A DNA stretch of 64,000 nt. Origin: Microbulbifer agarilyticus. Lineage in GTDB: Bacteria > Pseudomonadota > Gammaproteobacteria > Pseudomonadales > Cellvibrionaceae. Made by a program: the position numbers and the translations under genes. Below are positions 36,898 to 47,197 of the stretch, piece after piece (position 1 is the first letter of the stretch; each line of letters opens with the position of its first letter). The notes beneath the pieces were generated by a model. It had not been told where the DNA came from. It saw only the letters and a list, made by a program, of their open reading frames with translations, and searched no databases. Location of the stretch: the NCBI RefSeq assembly GCF_001999945.1, contig NZ_CP019650.1:3215001-3279000 (forward strand), given 5' to 3'.

Positions 36898-37731
36898 TTA
36901 GTCTATCGCTTCCGCGGGGGCGTTTGCCATTTGCAGGGAGTCCTGCGGTGCCGGTGCAACATCCGCCGAGCTGACCTGGAGCCAGTCGAACCCTTCCTGC
37001 TGACAGGCAAAAATACAGTTGGCCGCCTTGGCAGCAGCATCAGACAGCGCCTCACGCGCGAGCTCAAGGCTGTTGTTCTTTTCACTGATATGCGCCACGA
37101 CGAGATGCTGCAGGTGATCGCTGCCGACCCGCTGCAGAAAACCTGCCGCCTGTTGATTACTCAGATGGCCGTAGGCACCGCCCACGCGACGCTTCAGCGA
37201 GGGAGGATAAGGCCCCTGCGCCAGCATTTGTGGGTCGTGGTTGGCTTCCAGCACCAGTGCGTCGCAGTCGCCAAAGTGGGACTCTACATGGGGGGTAATG
37301 GTGCCCAGGTCGGTGAGCAGGCCGAGACTGCTGCCACGGCTGCGAAACACAAACTGTGCGGCCTCGCGGGCATCGTGGGGGACCGCAACCGGAGTAACCT
37401 GAATATCCCCGATAACGAATGGCTGGTGCCCTTCGATCAGGTGTACCTGCGGCAAGCTGCCGATATCCCGTGCACGCAGGGTGCCCGGAGTCAGATATAC
37501 CGGCAGGCGATACTTGCGTGCCAGCGGACCGACACCACCCATATGGTCGCTGTGTTCATGGGTTACGAGAATTGCGGAGAGGTCCGCGGGAGAGGCCCCG
37601 AGCCGCGCCATGCGCCGCTCGGTTTCCTTGATGGTGAAACCGCAGTCCACCAACAGGCAGTGATCACCACAGGCGACCAGAGTGCCATTGCCCTTACTAC
37701 CACTACCTAGGGAGGCAAATCGGATCGCCAT
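36898..37731 (-). CDS. Metallo-beta-lactamase-fold hydrolase of the YycJ/WalJ type
   Basis: A 277-residue protein. MAIRFASLGSGSKGNGTLVA is the distinctive start of YycJ-type proteins, and THEHSDHMGG (HxHxDH, residues 58-63) binds two metals, with further ligands in VPHDA, LVLEANHD and HISEKNN. Bacillus YycJ has exonuclease activity; other members are uncharacterised. It lies 16 bases after bamC in the dapA-bamC unit. Confidence 0.9.
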   Translation of the reverse strand: MAIRFASLGSGSKGNGTLVACGDHCLLVDCGFTIKETERRMARLGASPADLSAILVTHEHSDHMGGVGPLARKYRLPVYLTPGTLRARDIGSLPQVHLIEGHQPFVIGDIQVTPVAVPHDAREAAQFVFRSRGSSLGLLTDLGTITPHVESHFGDCDALVLEANHDPQMLAQGPYPPSLKRRVGGAYGHLSNQQAAGFLQRVGSDHLQHLVVAHISEKNNSLELAREALSDAAAKAANCIFACQQEGFDWLQVSSADVAPAPQDSLQMANAPAEAID

Positions 37732-37747
37732 GTCGTTACCGTTTCCG

Positions 37748-38911
37748 TCAGATCAGGTTCTGGCGGATCGCCATCAGCAGCTCAGAAGCTTTAGCGCGAG
37801 ACAACGGCTGGCCGCGGGTCGAACGCACGCGCACTTGCACGGATTCACCTACTTGGCGCATCACCACCAGGTACCCCGGGATATCTGACGCCGGCGCACC
37901 ACCAACACCGGGGATGCCGGCAAACAATTGGGTGCTCGGGTCAACATTCGCCAATACCTGCTCCAGGCTGTAGCCATCGGCAGCCTGCGCGATCTTGTCT
38001 TCCCCTCTGCCGGAACGCCAGCTGGAGAACCAGCCTTCGTCTTCATCGGAAAGCTCACGGTCCGGGTCGAAGGTCACGTAGTAAACGCCCTGATCGGCAT
38101 CTTCTTTGTGCAGGCGATAGGCACCGGTATTCAGCGCATGGGCAACGGTGGCGCGTGCACGGTTCATCGCCAGATCAAGAGCCACAAACGGCTCCTGACC
38201 AGCAGGCTCCATCACCTGAACCTTCACCTTGCCACCGCCGACGGCCTGCGCCACCAGGGAAGCGGAAGTGCCGGCAGCATCGGTGGCCAGCGCAGTGGAC
38301 ATCTCGTCGATCATCCAGCCCTCGCGCTCCGCGCTGCTGGACTGTGCCGGCCAAGCAACCGCCTCACTAGCGGGAGCGGACATCGGCGCGGACAGGTGAC
38401 GCACGTGAATTTCTGTAGTGTCCGGTTGCACGCCAGACTCGACCTGCAAACGGTACTTGTCTTTGGTGTCCGGGCTTTCACCAAAGGTCAGCCAGGTGGT
38501 TTCCATGGTGCCGGAGCCCGCGTCGGACATCGCCAGCTGCAGGCCGGTAGTACGCAGGAAGTAATGCAGTTGCGGCCAGACTTCATCCGGCGGTTGATTC
38601 ACCAGTACCCAGCGGCGGCTGCCCAGCTTCTGGATCTTCACCCGGTCCAGGCCCACATTGACGTTCAGGGCCTGAGGACGCGGGACGACAAATTCTCCGC
38701 GATCCACATCACCGGCGATGGTCGGCACTTCGTAAAGCTCTTCCTGGGGCTTCTCGGTGATGCCGGCGGGCATGCGTAGCGGGGGTAGGCTGTTGGCCAT
38801 CTGGTAGTCGTCTCCGCGGTCGCGGAAATACCCATCATTGCCGAAAATACCACAGCCACTGAGAGTAGAAACCACAGCGCATAACAGCGCTCCGGTGGTC
38901 AATTTTGTCAT
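37748..38911 (-). CDS. bamC: Outer-membrane assembly lipoprotein BamC
   Basis: 387 residues with a lipoprotein signal (LSGC, Cys20). BamC is an accessory part of the BamABCDE machine that inserts beta-barrels. The unstructured lasso (GYFRDRGDDYQMANSLPPLRMP) and two helix-grip domains (WVLVNQPPDEVWPQLHYFL; FVALDLAMNRARATVAHAL) are visible. Downstream of dapA as in E. coli, where the genes are dapA-bamC. Confidence 0.93.
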   Translation of the reverse strand: MTKLTTGALLCAVVSTLSGCGIFGNDGYFRDRGDDYQMANSLPPLRMPAGITEKPQEELYEVPTIAGDVDRGEFVVPRPQALNVNVGLDRVKIQKLGSRRWVLVNQPPDEVWPQLHYFLRTTGLQLAMSDAGSGTMETTWLTFGESPDTKDKYRLQVESGVQPDTTEIHVRHLSAPMSAPASEAVAWPAQSSSAEREGWMIDEMSTALATDAAGTSASLVAQAVGGGKVKVQVMEPAGQEPFVALDLAMNRARATVAHALNTGAYRLHKEDADQGVYYVTFDPDRELSDEDEGWFSSWRSGRGEDKIAQAADGYSLEQVLANVDPSTQLFAGIPGVGGAPASDIPGYLVVMRQVGESVQVRVRSTRGQPLSRAKASELLMAIRQNLI

Positions 38912-39012
38912 TATTCGTACCTTGTCGAATCAGTCGCGATCGCGTTTTATCCAGTTACGCTGGCCTTGCGTAAATCCGATGCCTCGGGTCTCAGCCAACC
39001 GTTTTGTCGCTG

Positions 39013-39888
39013 TCAGAGTACGCCCGCACTGCGCAGTGCATCGCGCACCACTCCGTGATGCTCGGCGGACAGCTCGGTCAAAGGCAGACGGATTCCGCTA
39101 TCGATACGGCCCATTTCTTTCAAAGCCCATTTAACCGGTATCGGGTTGGACTCCACAAACAGCGTTTTGTGCAATTGTTCGATACGTTGATTGATTGCGC
39201 GGGCGGTTTCGGCGTCTCCAGCCAGGGCAGCTTCGCACATTTGCGCAACAGCAGCAGGGGCGACGTTGGCGGTGACACTGATATTGCCGTGGCCACCCAT
39301 CAAGATCAGTTCCGCAGCGGTGGCATCGTCACCAGAGTAGACAGCAAAGTCTTCCGGCACCAGATCAATCACCGCGCGAGCCCGCTCCAGGTCGCCTGTC
39401 GCTTCTTTGATACCCACAATATTGGCCACCGAGCTCAGACGCGCGACGGTTTCCGGCAGCATGTCCACCGCGGTGCGTCCGGGCACATTGTAGAGAATCT
39501 GGGGAATATTGACGGCCTTCGCCACTGCCTTAAAGTGCAGGTACAGGCCTTCCTGAGTGGGCTTATTGTAGTAAGGGGTCACCAGCAGACAGGCATCGGC
39601 ACCACATTTTGCCGCAGTGGCCGTCAGCTCGATGGCTTCGGTGGTGGAGTTGGCGCCCGTACCGGCGATAACCGGAATACGCCCCGCAACCTGATCCACA
39701 ACCCGGCGAATAACTTCCAGGTGCTCGTGTACATCGAGAGTTGCAGACTCGCCTGTGGTTCCTACGGCCACCAGGGCGCGGGTGCCCTGCTCTACGTGCC
39801 ACTCCACCAAGTCATGCAGTTTGTCCCAATCCAGGCTGCCGTCTGCATACATAGGTGTGGCAAGTGCCACCATACTGCCGGAAATCAT
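39013..39888 (-). CDS. dapA: 4-hydroxy-tetrahydrodipicolinate synthase
   Basis: 291 residues from ATG 39888 (AAGGAG upstream; an ORF start at 39933 is non-homologous). DapA condenses pyruvate and aspartate semialdehyde for lysine and meso-DAP synthesis. Schiff-base Lys161 (VGIKEATGD), Tyr133 ([10 protein letters not shown]) and the GTTGES loop are all present. Confidence 0.97.
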   Translation of the reverse strand: MISGSMVALATPMYADGSLDWDKLHDLVEWHVEQGTRALVAVGTTGESATLDVHEHLEVIRRVVDQVAGRIPVIAGTGANSTTEAIELTATAAKCGADACLLVTPYYNKPTQEGLYLHFKAVAKAVNIPQILYNVPGRTAVDMLPETVARLSSVANIVGIKEATGDLERARAVIDLVPEDFAVYSGDDATAAELILMGGHGNISVTANVAPAAVAQMCEAALAGDAETARAINQRIEQLHKTLFVESNPIPVKWALKEMGRIDSGIRLPLTELSAEHHGVVRDALRSAGVL

Positions 39889-40025
39889 TGCAACTCCTTC
39901 TCTAACCGGCCGCCAGCCGGTTAATACCACCAAAAATAGAATGCGGTATGTTACTTAGCGTGCAGGTTCGATACCAGCGCAAAAAAGTCATCCCGCGTAA
40001 CAGAGGCCGACACCGACCAAACTGG

Positions 40026-40982
40026 TTATTTTTTGCGCTTTTTGCGGCGTTTTTTACGCGGCGGGTAGAAGCTTTCCTCCCCTTCCGGACGCGTCTTGAA
40101 GCGACGGTGCACCCACATGTACTGCGAGGGGTTTTCGCGCATGCGGGCCTCCACGAACTGATTCACCTGCACCGCGTCCTGGTATTCATCGCCGGAAGGG
40201 ATCTCGTCAATCGCCGGGAAGACCTTGACCTGATAGATGCCTTTATCCTCCAGACGGGTCACCGTATAGGGTACGACCTTGGCGCGGCCAACCCGGGCAA
40301 ACCGGGAGGTACCGGTTACCGTTGCCGCCGGGACGCCGAAAAGCGGCGCAAACACGCCCTGCTTGATGCCGTAGTCCTGGTCCGGTGCATACCAGACCGC
40401 GCGACCACGCTGCAGCGCCCGCAGCATGCCACGCACATCCTTGCGCTGCAGCACATTGGATTCTTCGCTGTGGCGCTCGCGGCCTTTACGCTGCATATAG
40501 TCGTATACCGGGTTCTTGTGCGGGCGGTACATGCCATCCACCGAATGGCTCATGCTCATAAAAGCCGCACCCATCTCCAGAGTGGTGAAATGCATGGCCA
40601 TCAATACCACGCCCTGCCCCTGACTCTGAGGCTCCTGCAGGTGCTCCAGGCCCTCAATGGTGAAGCGGCGACGCAGCCAGCGCGGGGAGCGGAACCAGGC
40701 CATGCCCGCCTCCATCAGCGCAATACCGTTGGAGGCAAAGTTGCGCTGCAGCAGCTGCACGCGCTCGACTGGGGAGAGCTCGGGAAAACACAGGGCCAGA
40801 TTGCGCTCGGCAATCTGGCGGCGGTCATCGGCAAAGCGCAGCATCAGGCCACCAAGGGTGCGCCCCATGGCGATTTGCCAGCGATAGGGCAGCTGGGCGA
40901 CCAGGTACCAGATTCCAAAGAGGGTCCAGGTGAACCAGTAACGCGGGTGCAGCAGGGCGGCGCGAAAATGGGGTTTTTCCAT
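40026..40982 (-). CDS. Lipid A biosynthesis acyltransferase (LpxL/LpxM family)
   Basis: 318 residues. One N-terminal hydrophobic segment (WFTWTLFGIWYLVAQLP) anchors it to the inner membrane; the catalytic HX4E motif is HFTTLE (His131, Glu136), followed by MSHSVDGMYRPHKNP and YAPDQDYG. It adds a secondary acyl chain to Kdo2-lipid IVA. LpxL versus LpxM cannot be decided here. The C-terminus is very basic (RKKRRKKRKK), which is unusual. Confidence 0.92.
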   Translation of the reverse strand: MEKPHFRAALLHPRYWFTWTLFGIWYLVAQLPYRWQIAMGRTLGGLMLRFADDRRQIAERNLALCFPELSPVERVQLLQRNFASNGIALMEAGMAWFRSPRWLRRRFTIEGLEHLQEPQSQGQGVVLMAMHFTTLEMGAAFMSMSHSVDGMYRPHKNPVYDYMQRKGRERHSEESNVLQRKDVRGMLRALQRGRAVWYAPDQDYGIKQGVFAPLFGVPAATVTGTSRFARVGRAKVVPYTVTRLEDKGIYQVKVFPAIDEIPSGDEYQDAVQVNQFVEARMRENPSQYMWVHRRFKTRPEGEESFYPPRKKRRKKRKK

Positions 40983-41205
40983 AAAACGGGTAATTGCGAT
41001 CAGGGAATGGAGTCCCGGCCACCGCAGCGGCAGGAGGAATGCGGCGCATTATAGCTCCGCACCCCGCCAGCGGATATACCCGTTGAACGAACCCTTATGT
41101 TGAGTCACAAAGTCAAGTTCGCGGCAACCAAACCCGCCCCAAACACGCAATGCGCCCTAGGCCGAGCCGGCAGAAAGGATAAGGGAAGGCAAAGTGCCAG
41201 ACCGC

Positions 41206-41439
41206 TTAATGGCGCAGCATCACATCAAGCTCGTCGACCACCTCGCACCAGTCACTGTCCTCATCCAGCGCGTCACTCAAGAATTTGCGCTGGCTATCAC
41301 TCCAGAAGGTTGCCAGGGTGAGCTTTTCCTCTCCCGCTAGATGGTGACTGTTAAGGAAGTCCTCAATCGCGTCATTGTCGGACCCCAGTCCCAGTTGGGC
41401 AAAGAGATCGTTCAGGGTGTGGTGCCCTCTTGTATCCAT
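41206..41439 (-). CDS. DUF2789 family small protein
   Basis: 77 residues from ATG 41439, with AGGAGAAG upstream. HTLNDLFAQLGLGSDNDAIEDFL and WSDSQRKFLSDALDEDSDWCEVVDELDVML match the DUF2789 family, common in Pseudomonas and relatives; acidic, helical, function unknown. Confidence 0.88.
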   Translation of the reverse strand: MDTRGHHTLNDLFAQLGLGSDNDAIEDFLNSHHLAGEEKLTLATFWSDSQRKFLSDALDEDSDWCEVVDELDVMLRH

Positions 41440-41717
41440 CGTCTTCTCCTGCTGATTTGAGTGGCCTGTTCTGAGTATAGGCGCGGGCACACGGCACCCA
41501 ATCTGTCCTCAACCGTCAGCCAGTAAAGAGCGGCACCAAAAACTAAAAAAACAGAAATTAACGCCAAAACATTTCGAATTAAGCGCCACTACAGAGATGG
41601 CCATCACACTTCTGTCATCACCAGATTCGAGCCAGTCCACTAGTTGTTACAGTGCCGGCGCGGCACCCAAAAAAATAAACGCATCGATAGAACCAAAAAA
41701 CAACGAGGAAAATTTCA

Positions 41718-44354
41718 ATGAAAAAGGGATTTTTGAAAAAAACACCTATCGCGCTTGCTATTACTGCAACACTGGCCTCCGCCCAGATTTTCGCACAGAG
41801 CGCGCAGAGTGACACCCAGGAGGGGGAAATGGAGCTGGTAGAAGTGACCGGCTCGCACATCAAGCGCGCGGCAATGGACGGCCCCTCACCAGTGGCCAGC
41901 CTGACTGCGGAAGATATCGCCAATACCGGAGTCACCGACCTGATCGGCCTGTTTGCCCGGCTGCCCATTTCTGGCCAGGGCACCTTCTCCACTCAGGCCA
42001 ATAGCAGCGACGACACCGCCAATGGGGGCTCCTCGGTTTCCCTGCGCGGACTGGGGGCGGACTCGACTCTGATTCTGGTGAATGGCCGCCGCGTGTCTGT
42101 GAGCCCGTTCGCCAAGAATATCGATACCGCCTTCGTGGACATCAATAATATTCCCCTCGCCGCAATCAAGCGGGTGGACATCCTTAAAGACGGCGCCTCC
42201 GCCACTTACGGCTCCGATGCCATCGCAGGGGTCATCAACGTGATTCTGCGCGACGATTTCGACGGTCTCGAAATCTCCGGCAAAATTGGCGGTACCAGCG
42301 CCGGTGGCGGCGAGGAAAGCAATATCAGCATGGTATGGGGCAATACCACCGACAACAGCAGCCATACCTTTATCGTCGATTACTTTAATCGCGAAGAGCT
42401 GCTCTACGCGGATCGCCGCTATTCCAGAACGGCCAACCAGGCAGCGGCGCGCCCGAACGATCCCTTCGCCACCGATTTCCGCAGTTCCTCGGGTATTCCG
42501 GGAACCATTGCCCTCGCATCGGACCCCACCAACCGCCTACCGGATACCTTCGGCAATGACGTTTGTGCAGCCGAGGACATAGACACCGCCAACAACCTAT
42601 GCCGCTATGACTACGCGCCACACATGACCATGGTGCCCTCCACCGAACGACTCAGCTACAACTATCTGGGCACATACACCCTGTCGGACAATCTGGAAGC
42701 CTTTGTGGAACTGAGCGGGCAGAACGCCAAGACCACAGTAAAAGGCGCCGGCAGCCCCAGCTTCAACGAACTGTTTATGGCGGGCGACAATCCCAACCAC
42801 CCTTTCGCCGGCGACCCCACGCACCCCTTCTTCGGCCAGGATTTGACCATGCGCCGGCGTACCGTGGATATCGGCAATCGCCAGAAAGAAGTGGACTCGG
42901 ATTACTTCCGCAGCGTACTGGGCCTGGAAGGCGAGCTGGGCGGCTGGAACTGGGAAGCCGCCTACAGCTACATCAAGAGCGACGCGGTTGAGCGCGGCGT
43001 GGACGGTTTCCCCAATTCGCGTCGAATCCAGGAGGCGATCGACAGCGGGCTTTGGAACCCCTTTGAGCCCTCCACTAATACCGCCGAGGCACTGGCCTAC
43101 ATCGAGACCACGACTACCCGTGTAGGCAAGTCCACCACCCGCTCTTACGATGCACAAATTTCTGGACCGGTGTTGGCCATGCCCAGTGGCGACATGATGC
43201 TGGCGCTGGGGGTTGAGCACCGCAGAGACAGCATCAGCGACAACCCGGATGACCAGTTCGTGCGTGGCGATATTTTTGGCACCGAGGCCACCCAGGCAAA
43301 CGGCAGCCGCGATAACACTGCGCTATTTGCAGAGCTGGCAGCACCGCTTGGCGACAACTTTGAAATGCAGCTCGCGGTGCGCCACGAAGACTACAGCGAT
43401 TTCGGCACCACCACAGACCCGAAGTTATCCTTCCTGTGGTCCCCCCTCGACAGCCTTAGCCTGCGCGGCTCCTGGGGCACAGCCTTCCGCGCGCCGTCCC
43501 TTTCCCAACTTGGTTTGGGCCGCACAGATGAATCGCCAAACCTTGTCGACACCATCCGCTGCGACGCAGTGGGCAACGTCAACAAGGCCTGTGAGCCCCA
43601 GGAATACACCGCGGTGTTCGAAGGCAACCCGGATCTGGGCCCGGAAGAATCCGAGAGCTATAACCTCGGCGTCATCGTAAACCTGAGCGATAGCTTTACC
43701 GCCTCGCTGGATTACTACCACTACGAAATCGAAAATATCATCGATTCGGATACCCAGTTTGTATTCAGCAACTTTGGTGATGATCCGAATGTCGTTGTTC
43801 GACTCCCATCGTCGGATCCCAACGACCCGGGCGAGGTGGTAACCATCAACGACTCCTTCCAGAACCTTGGCGACCTCAACACCTCCGGCCTGGACCTGGA
43901 CCTGCGTTATAACCTGGACAGCAACCTCGGCAGTTTCACCCTGTCCTACGTAATGAACTACGTACTGGACTACGAGGACCTGCGCCCGGACGTAGACGGA
44001 GGCCTGCGCGTCAACCTCACAGAAGGGGATTATGAGCAGCCAGAATGGCGCTGGACCGGAGCAGTAGACTGGAGCCGCGGCGACCTGGGTGCACGGCTCG
44101 CGGTGAACTATATCGACAGCTTTGCGCAAGACGCGTCGGTGCAGCAGCCGGGCATGAGCGACATCGATTCCATGACCACTGTAGACACCACGGTAAATTA
44201 CTTCGGTTTTGAAAAAATCACGGTAACCCTCGGTGTCACCAACCTGTTCGACGAGGAACCACCATTCGACTACTCCGACTTTATGGGCTTTACCCCAACA
44301 GTCCACAGTGGTCAGGGGCGTTTTGCCTACCTCTCTTCAACCTACCAGTTTTAA
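41718..44354 (+). CDS. TonB-dependent outer-membrane receptor
   Basis: 878 residues; GAGGAAAA precedes the ATG. Signal peptide residues 1-27 (ends IFAQ). Plug domain about 40-175 (ELVEVTGSHIKRA, VSLRGLGADSTLILVNGRR, RVDILKDGASATYGSDAIAGVINVIL). The rest is a 22-strand barrel ending in Phe (SSTYQF). This resembles the receptors for carbohydrate or peptide nutrients abundant in marine Cellvibrionales more than siderophore receptors, but no substrate gene adjoins it. Own terminator downstream. Confidence 0.93.
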   Translation: MKKGFLKKTPIALAITATLASAQIFAQSAQSDTQEGEMELVEVTGSHIKRAAMDGPSPVASLTAEDIANTGVTDLIGLFARLPISGQGTFSTQANSSDDTANGGSSVSLRGLGADSTLILVNGRRVSVSPFAKNIDTAFVDINNIPLAAIKRVDILKDGASATYGSDAIAGVINVILRDDFDGLEISGKIGGTSAGGGEESNISMVWGNTTDNSSHTFIVDYFNREELLYADRRYSRTANQAAARPNDPFATDFRSSSGIPGTIALASDPTNRLPDTFGNDVCAAEDIDTANNLCRYDYAPHMTMVPSTERLSYNYLGTYTLSDNLEAFVELSGQNAKTTVKGAGSPSFNELFMAGDNPNHPFAGDPTHPFFGQDLTMRRRTVDIGNRQKEVDSDYFRSVLGLEGELGGWNWEAAYSYIKSDAVERGVDGFPNSRRIQEAIDSGLWNPFEPSTNTAEALAYIETTTTRVGKSTTRSYDAQISGPVLAMPSGDMMLALGVEHRRDSISDNPDDQFVRGDIFGTEATQANGSRDNTALFAELAAPLGDNFEMQLAVRHEDYSDFGTTTDPKLSFLWSPLDSLSLRGSWGTAFRAPSLSQLGLGRTDESPNLVDTIRCDAVGNVNKACEPQEYTAVFEGNPDLGPEESESYNLGVIVNLSDSFTASLDYYHYEIENIIDSDTQFVFSNFGDDPNVVVRLPSSDPNDPGEVVTINDSFQNLGDLNTSGLDLDLRYNLDSNLGSFTLSYVMNYVLDYEDLRPDVDGGLRVNLTEGDYEQPEWRWTGAVDWSRGDLGARLAVNYIDSFAQDASVQQPGMSDIDSMTTVDTTVNYFGFEKITVTLGVTNLFDEEPPFDYSDFMGFTPTVHSGQGRFAYLSSTYQF

Positions 44355-44390
44355 CCGCTAATCACGGATTGCAGGTAAGCTAAACCCAAA

Positions 44391-44421
44391 GAGGGCTGCC
44401 AGAAATGGCAGCCCTCTTTTT
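44391..44421 (+). terminator. Terminator after the TonB receptor
   Basis: 11-bp stem GAGGGCTGCCA/TGGCAGCCCTC with GAAA tetraloop and T-run. Confidence 0.9.
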
Positions 44422-44446
44422 ATCACCCGCATCAAAAAATTAAATT

Positions 44447-45490
44447 CTATGGCGCTGGGTTTGGGTTCCCGTTGTGCACTTCATTAATTGCCGCTAGCAA
44501 CTCGTCGCCCAACACCAGCTCCGCACTGGCAATATTGCTTTGCAACTGGGCGAGGGTAGTTACGCCGATAATATTGCTGGTAACAAATGGCTGCTGAGTA
44601 ACAAACGCGAGAGCCATTTGCGCTGGGTCCAGACCAAATTCCCGCGCCAGTGCTACATAGGCCTCGGTGGCCGCGACCGCGCGCTCGCCGGTATAGCGCT
44701 GGAAGCGTTCGAACAAGGTAAGGCGCGCACCTTCGGGATGGGCGCCATTCAGGTATTTGCCGCTCAAGGTGCCGAAGCCGAGGGGGGAATAGGCGAGTAA
44801 CCCACACTGCTCGCGGATGGCCATTTCCGCCAAGCCCACTTCAAAGGTGCGATTCAACAAACTGTATGGGTTCTGGATCGAGGCCACCCGGGGTTTGTTA
44901 CCGTGGGCAGCGAGGCGCAGATACCGGTGCATGCCCCAGGGCGTTTCATTGGACAGGCCGATGTGGCGCACCTTGCCCGCGGCAACCAGCTCCTGCAGAG
45001 CGGACAACGTCTCCGAGATCGCCACCCCGTCATCATCGCCGTGCTGATACCCGAGCTTGCCGAAGAAGTTGGCCTGCCGCTCTGGCCAGTGCACCTGATA
45101 CAGATCGATGTAATCCGTCTTCAGCCGCGCCAGCGAATCATCACACGCCTTGAGTATTTGGGTGCGGTCCAGACGTGGACCGCCGCGCACATGACCGACA
45201 CCCGAGTTCGCCGCCCCGCGCCCAGTCACCTTGGTCGCCAGCACTACCTGGTCCCGATTGCCGCGCTGCTGTAGCCAGTTGCCGATAAATTCTTCGGTGC
45301 GGCCACAGGTTTCCGGGCGCGGTGGTACCGGGTACATTTCCGCACAGTCGATAAAGTTCACGCCGTGTTCTGTCGCGTAATCCAGCTGTGCAAATGCATC
45401 GTCCTGGGAGTTCTGCTCACCAAACGTCATGGTTCCGAGACAGATCTTGCTCACCTCGAGGTCGGTTTTTCCGAGCTTGCGAGTTTCCAT
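44447..45490 (-). CDS. tas: NADP(H)-dependent aldo-keto reductase Tas
   Basis: 347 residues from ATG 45490 with AGGAG upstream; E. coli Tas has 346. LGTMTFGEQNSQDDAFAQLD, CAEMYPVPPRPET (Asp position replaced by Cys-Ala, Tyr present), DYIDLYQVHWPER and IQNPYSLLNRTFEVGLAEM match Tas closely. TIM-barrel cytosolic reductase; substrate not settled. Confidence 0.92.
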   Translation of the reverse strand: METRKLGKTDLEVSKICLGTMTFGEQNSQDDAFAQLDYATEHGVNFIDCAEMYPVPPRPETCGRTEEFIGNWLQQRGNRDQVVLATKVTGRGAANSGVGHVRGGPRLDRTQILKACDDSLARLKTDYIDLYQVHWPERQANFFGKLGYQHGDDDGVAISETLSALQELVAAGKVRHIGLSNETPWGMHRYLRLAAHGNKPRVASIQNPYSLLNRTFEVGLAEMAIREQCGLLAYSPLGFGTLSGKYLNGAHPEGARLTLFERFQRYTGERAVAATEAYVALAREFGLDPAQMALAFVTQQPFVTSNIIGVTTLAQLQSNIASAELVLGDELLAAINEVHNGNPNPAP

Positions 45491-45536
45491 GCAATTTCTC
45501 CTGCGCAATCAAAAGTACGCGAGTATAAAACGAAAA

Positions 45537-45560
45537 CGCCGGGCAATTGCCCGGCGCTTT
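45537..45560 (-). terminator. Terminator after fabV
   Basis: A perfect 20-bp palindrome CGCCGGGCAATTGCCCGGCG followed on the minus strand by TTTTCGTTTT, in the gap between the fabV stop and the tas start. Confidence 0.85.
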
Positions 45561-45580
45561 TTCAATGCGGTTGAACGTGC

Positions 45581-46759
45581 TTACTTGAAGTCCGCTTCCA
45601 CCACCGGGCTGGTTTCGGCTGCGTAATCAACACCGTTTACACCAAACCCAAACAGCTTCAGGAAATCATCGCTATAGCCCTTGTAATCGGTCAGCTGGAA
45701 CAGGTTTTCCTCGGTCACTTCCGGCCACAGTTTCTCGATTTTCGCCTGAGTTTCCGCACGCAGTTCTTTGTCATCCATGCGGAAACGATTCACGTTATCG
45801 AGACGTGGCGTATCGGTATACAGGCCCTCGGTGTAGAGGCGGTACAACTGCTCGATACAACCTTCGTGGGTACCCTCTTCCTTCATCACCTTGTAGACCA
45901 GCGAGATATATAGCGGCATAACCGGAATTGCGGAGCTGGACTGAGTAACCAGAGCCTTCAGCACGGCAACATTCGCACTGGCGTTACCACTGTCACTGAT
46001 GGCCTTGGCGGCGCGATCGAGATCTTCCTTCGCCTTGCCAATGGTGGCGTGACCGTAGATCGGCCAGGTGAGTTTCTCGCCGATATAGGTGTAGGCAACG
46101 GTTTTGCAATCGTCCGTCAGAACACCGGCTTCACCCAGGGCTTGCATCCACAGTTCCCAGTCTTCACCGCCCATCACCTTAACGGTCGCGGCAATTTCTT
46201 CTTCGTTCGCCGGATCAACACTGATATCGGAAATTTCCAACTTGTCGGTGTTGAGGTTCTTAGCGGTGTAGGACTCGCCAATCGGCTTCAGTACAGAACT
46301 GTACAGCTCGCCGGTTTTCGGATCCGTGCGGCGCGGTGACGCAAGGCTGTATATAACCAGGTCAATCTTGCCCAGGTCCTGCTTGATCATGTCGATCGCC
46401 TGCGCCTTTATCTCGTCGGAGAAGGCATCGCCATTAATGCTCTTTGCGTACAAGCCGGCCTTGTGCGCTTCATCTTCAAACGCGGCAGAATTGTAGTAGC
46501 CGGCAGAGCCTGTACGCTTTTCGGTAGGTGGTTTCTCGAAGAACACCCCCAGGGTGTTGGCGCCACAACCAAAGGCTGAGGTAATGCGCGAAGCGAGACC
46601 GTAGCCAGTGGATGCACCAACCACGAGGACGTTTTTCGGGCCGCCTTCGACAGCGGGCTGGGACTTGATGTATTCGATCTGCTCGCGCACGTTGGCGGCA
46701 CAGCCCTGCGGGTGGGCGTTGGTACAGATGAATCCGCGAACTTTCGGCTGGATAATCAT
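45581..46759 (-). CDS. fabV: NADH-dependent enoyl-ACP reductase FabV
   Basis: 392 residues from ATG 46759, CGGAGAG upstream; the longer open frame to 46879 lacks homology. FabV does the last reduction of the fatty-acid elongation cycle and is intrinsically insensitive to triclosan. [20 protein letters not shown] is the family start, [16 protein letters not shown] the cofactor site, [11 protein letters not shown] and the catalytic Tyr/Lys region ([20 protein letters not shown]) follow. Confidence 0.95.
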   Translation of the reverse strand: MIIQPKVRGFICTNAHPQGCAANVREQIEYIKSQPAVEGGPKNVLVVGASTGYGLASRITSAFGCGANTLGVFFEKPPTEKRTGSAGYYNSAAFEDEAHKAGLYAKSINGDAFSDEIKAQAIDMIKQDLGKIDLVIYSLASPRRTDPKTGELYSSVLKPIGESYTAKNLNTDKLEISDISVDPANEEEIAATVKVMGGEDWELWMQALGEAGVLTDDCKTVAYTYIGEKLTWPIYGHATIGKAKEDLDRAAKAISDSGNASANVAVLKALVTQSSSAIPVMPLYISLVYKVMKEEGTHEGCIEQLYRLYTEGLYTDTPRLDNVNRFRMDDKELRAETQAKIEKLWPEVTEENLFQLTDYKGYSDDFLKLFGFGVNGVDYAAETSPVVEADFK

Positions 46760-47197
46760 GCCGGGCTCTCCGTTGGGTAATTCTTCGAACGTCTGTTCTT
46801 GCGTAGCTAGCCGACCGGTCGGCCATAAAGCGGGACATTCTAAAGCGTGTCGCCGGCAACGCCCATAGTGCGAAGTCACGGATCGGGAATTTCATGGCCA
46901 ATATTTCGGGTATCGCGGCCAATTTAGCCAATATCGATCCGCGGCGTTCGCCCCACCCGAGTGCGGACTGCACAACTTTTGAACACAAATGACCGATTTA
47001 GACGCCCGAGTATCGCCTCATTTCACCCAAATATTTCCGCAAATCCTAGGCCCCGGTCCATTCCGAGCCACCACCGAATAAACAGAACCTTTGGCACAGT
47101 TAATGCAGATCCCCGGATGGAGCAGCCGAGTGAGGCCGCAATGGGGCGCTGCTCACTTCCCGCCCCGACCAAGTGGTAACCAAAGAGGTAACAGCAC
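46760..47197. other. Divergent intergenic region between fabV and a thioesterase
   Basis: No gene supported. It holds a 12-bp palindrome CCGACCGGTCGG (46811-46822) about 50 bases before fabV, a possible operator, and a -24/-12-like sequence facing the thioesterase. Confidence 0.4.
47092..47107 (+). promoter_or_regulatory. Possible sigma-54 promoter before the thioesterase gene
   Basis: TGGCAC-N5-ATGCA with GG and GC 12 bases apart, 91 bases before the ATG. One mismatch in the -12 box; no enhancer array recognised. Confidence 0.4.

Noticed and set aside
46811..46822. 12-bp palindrome CCGACCGGTCGG as a fatty-acid regulator operator
   Set aside because: Self-complementary GC-rich 12-mers are common and no matching regulator or second copy is in the window; noted only.
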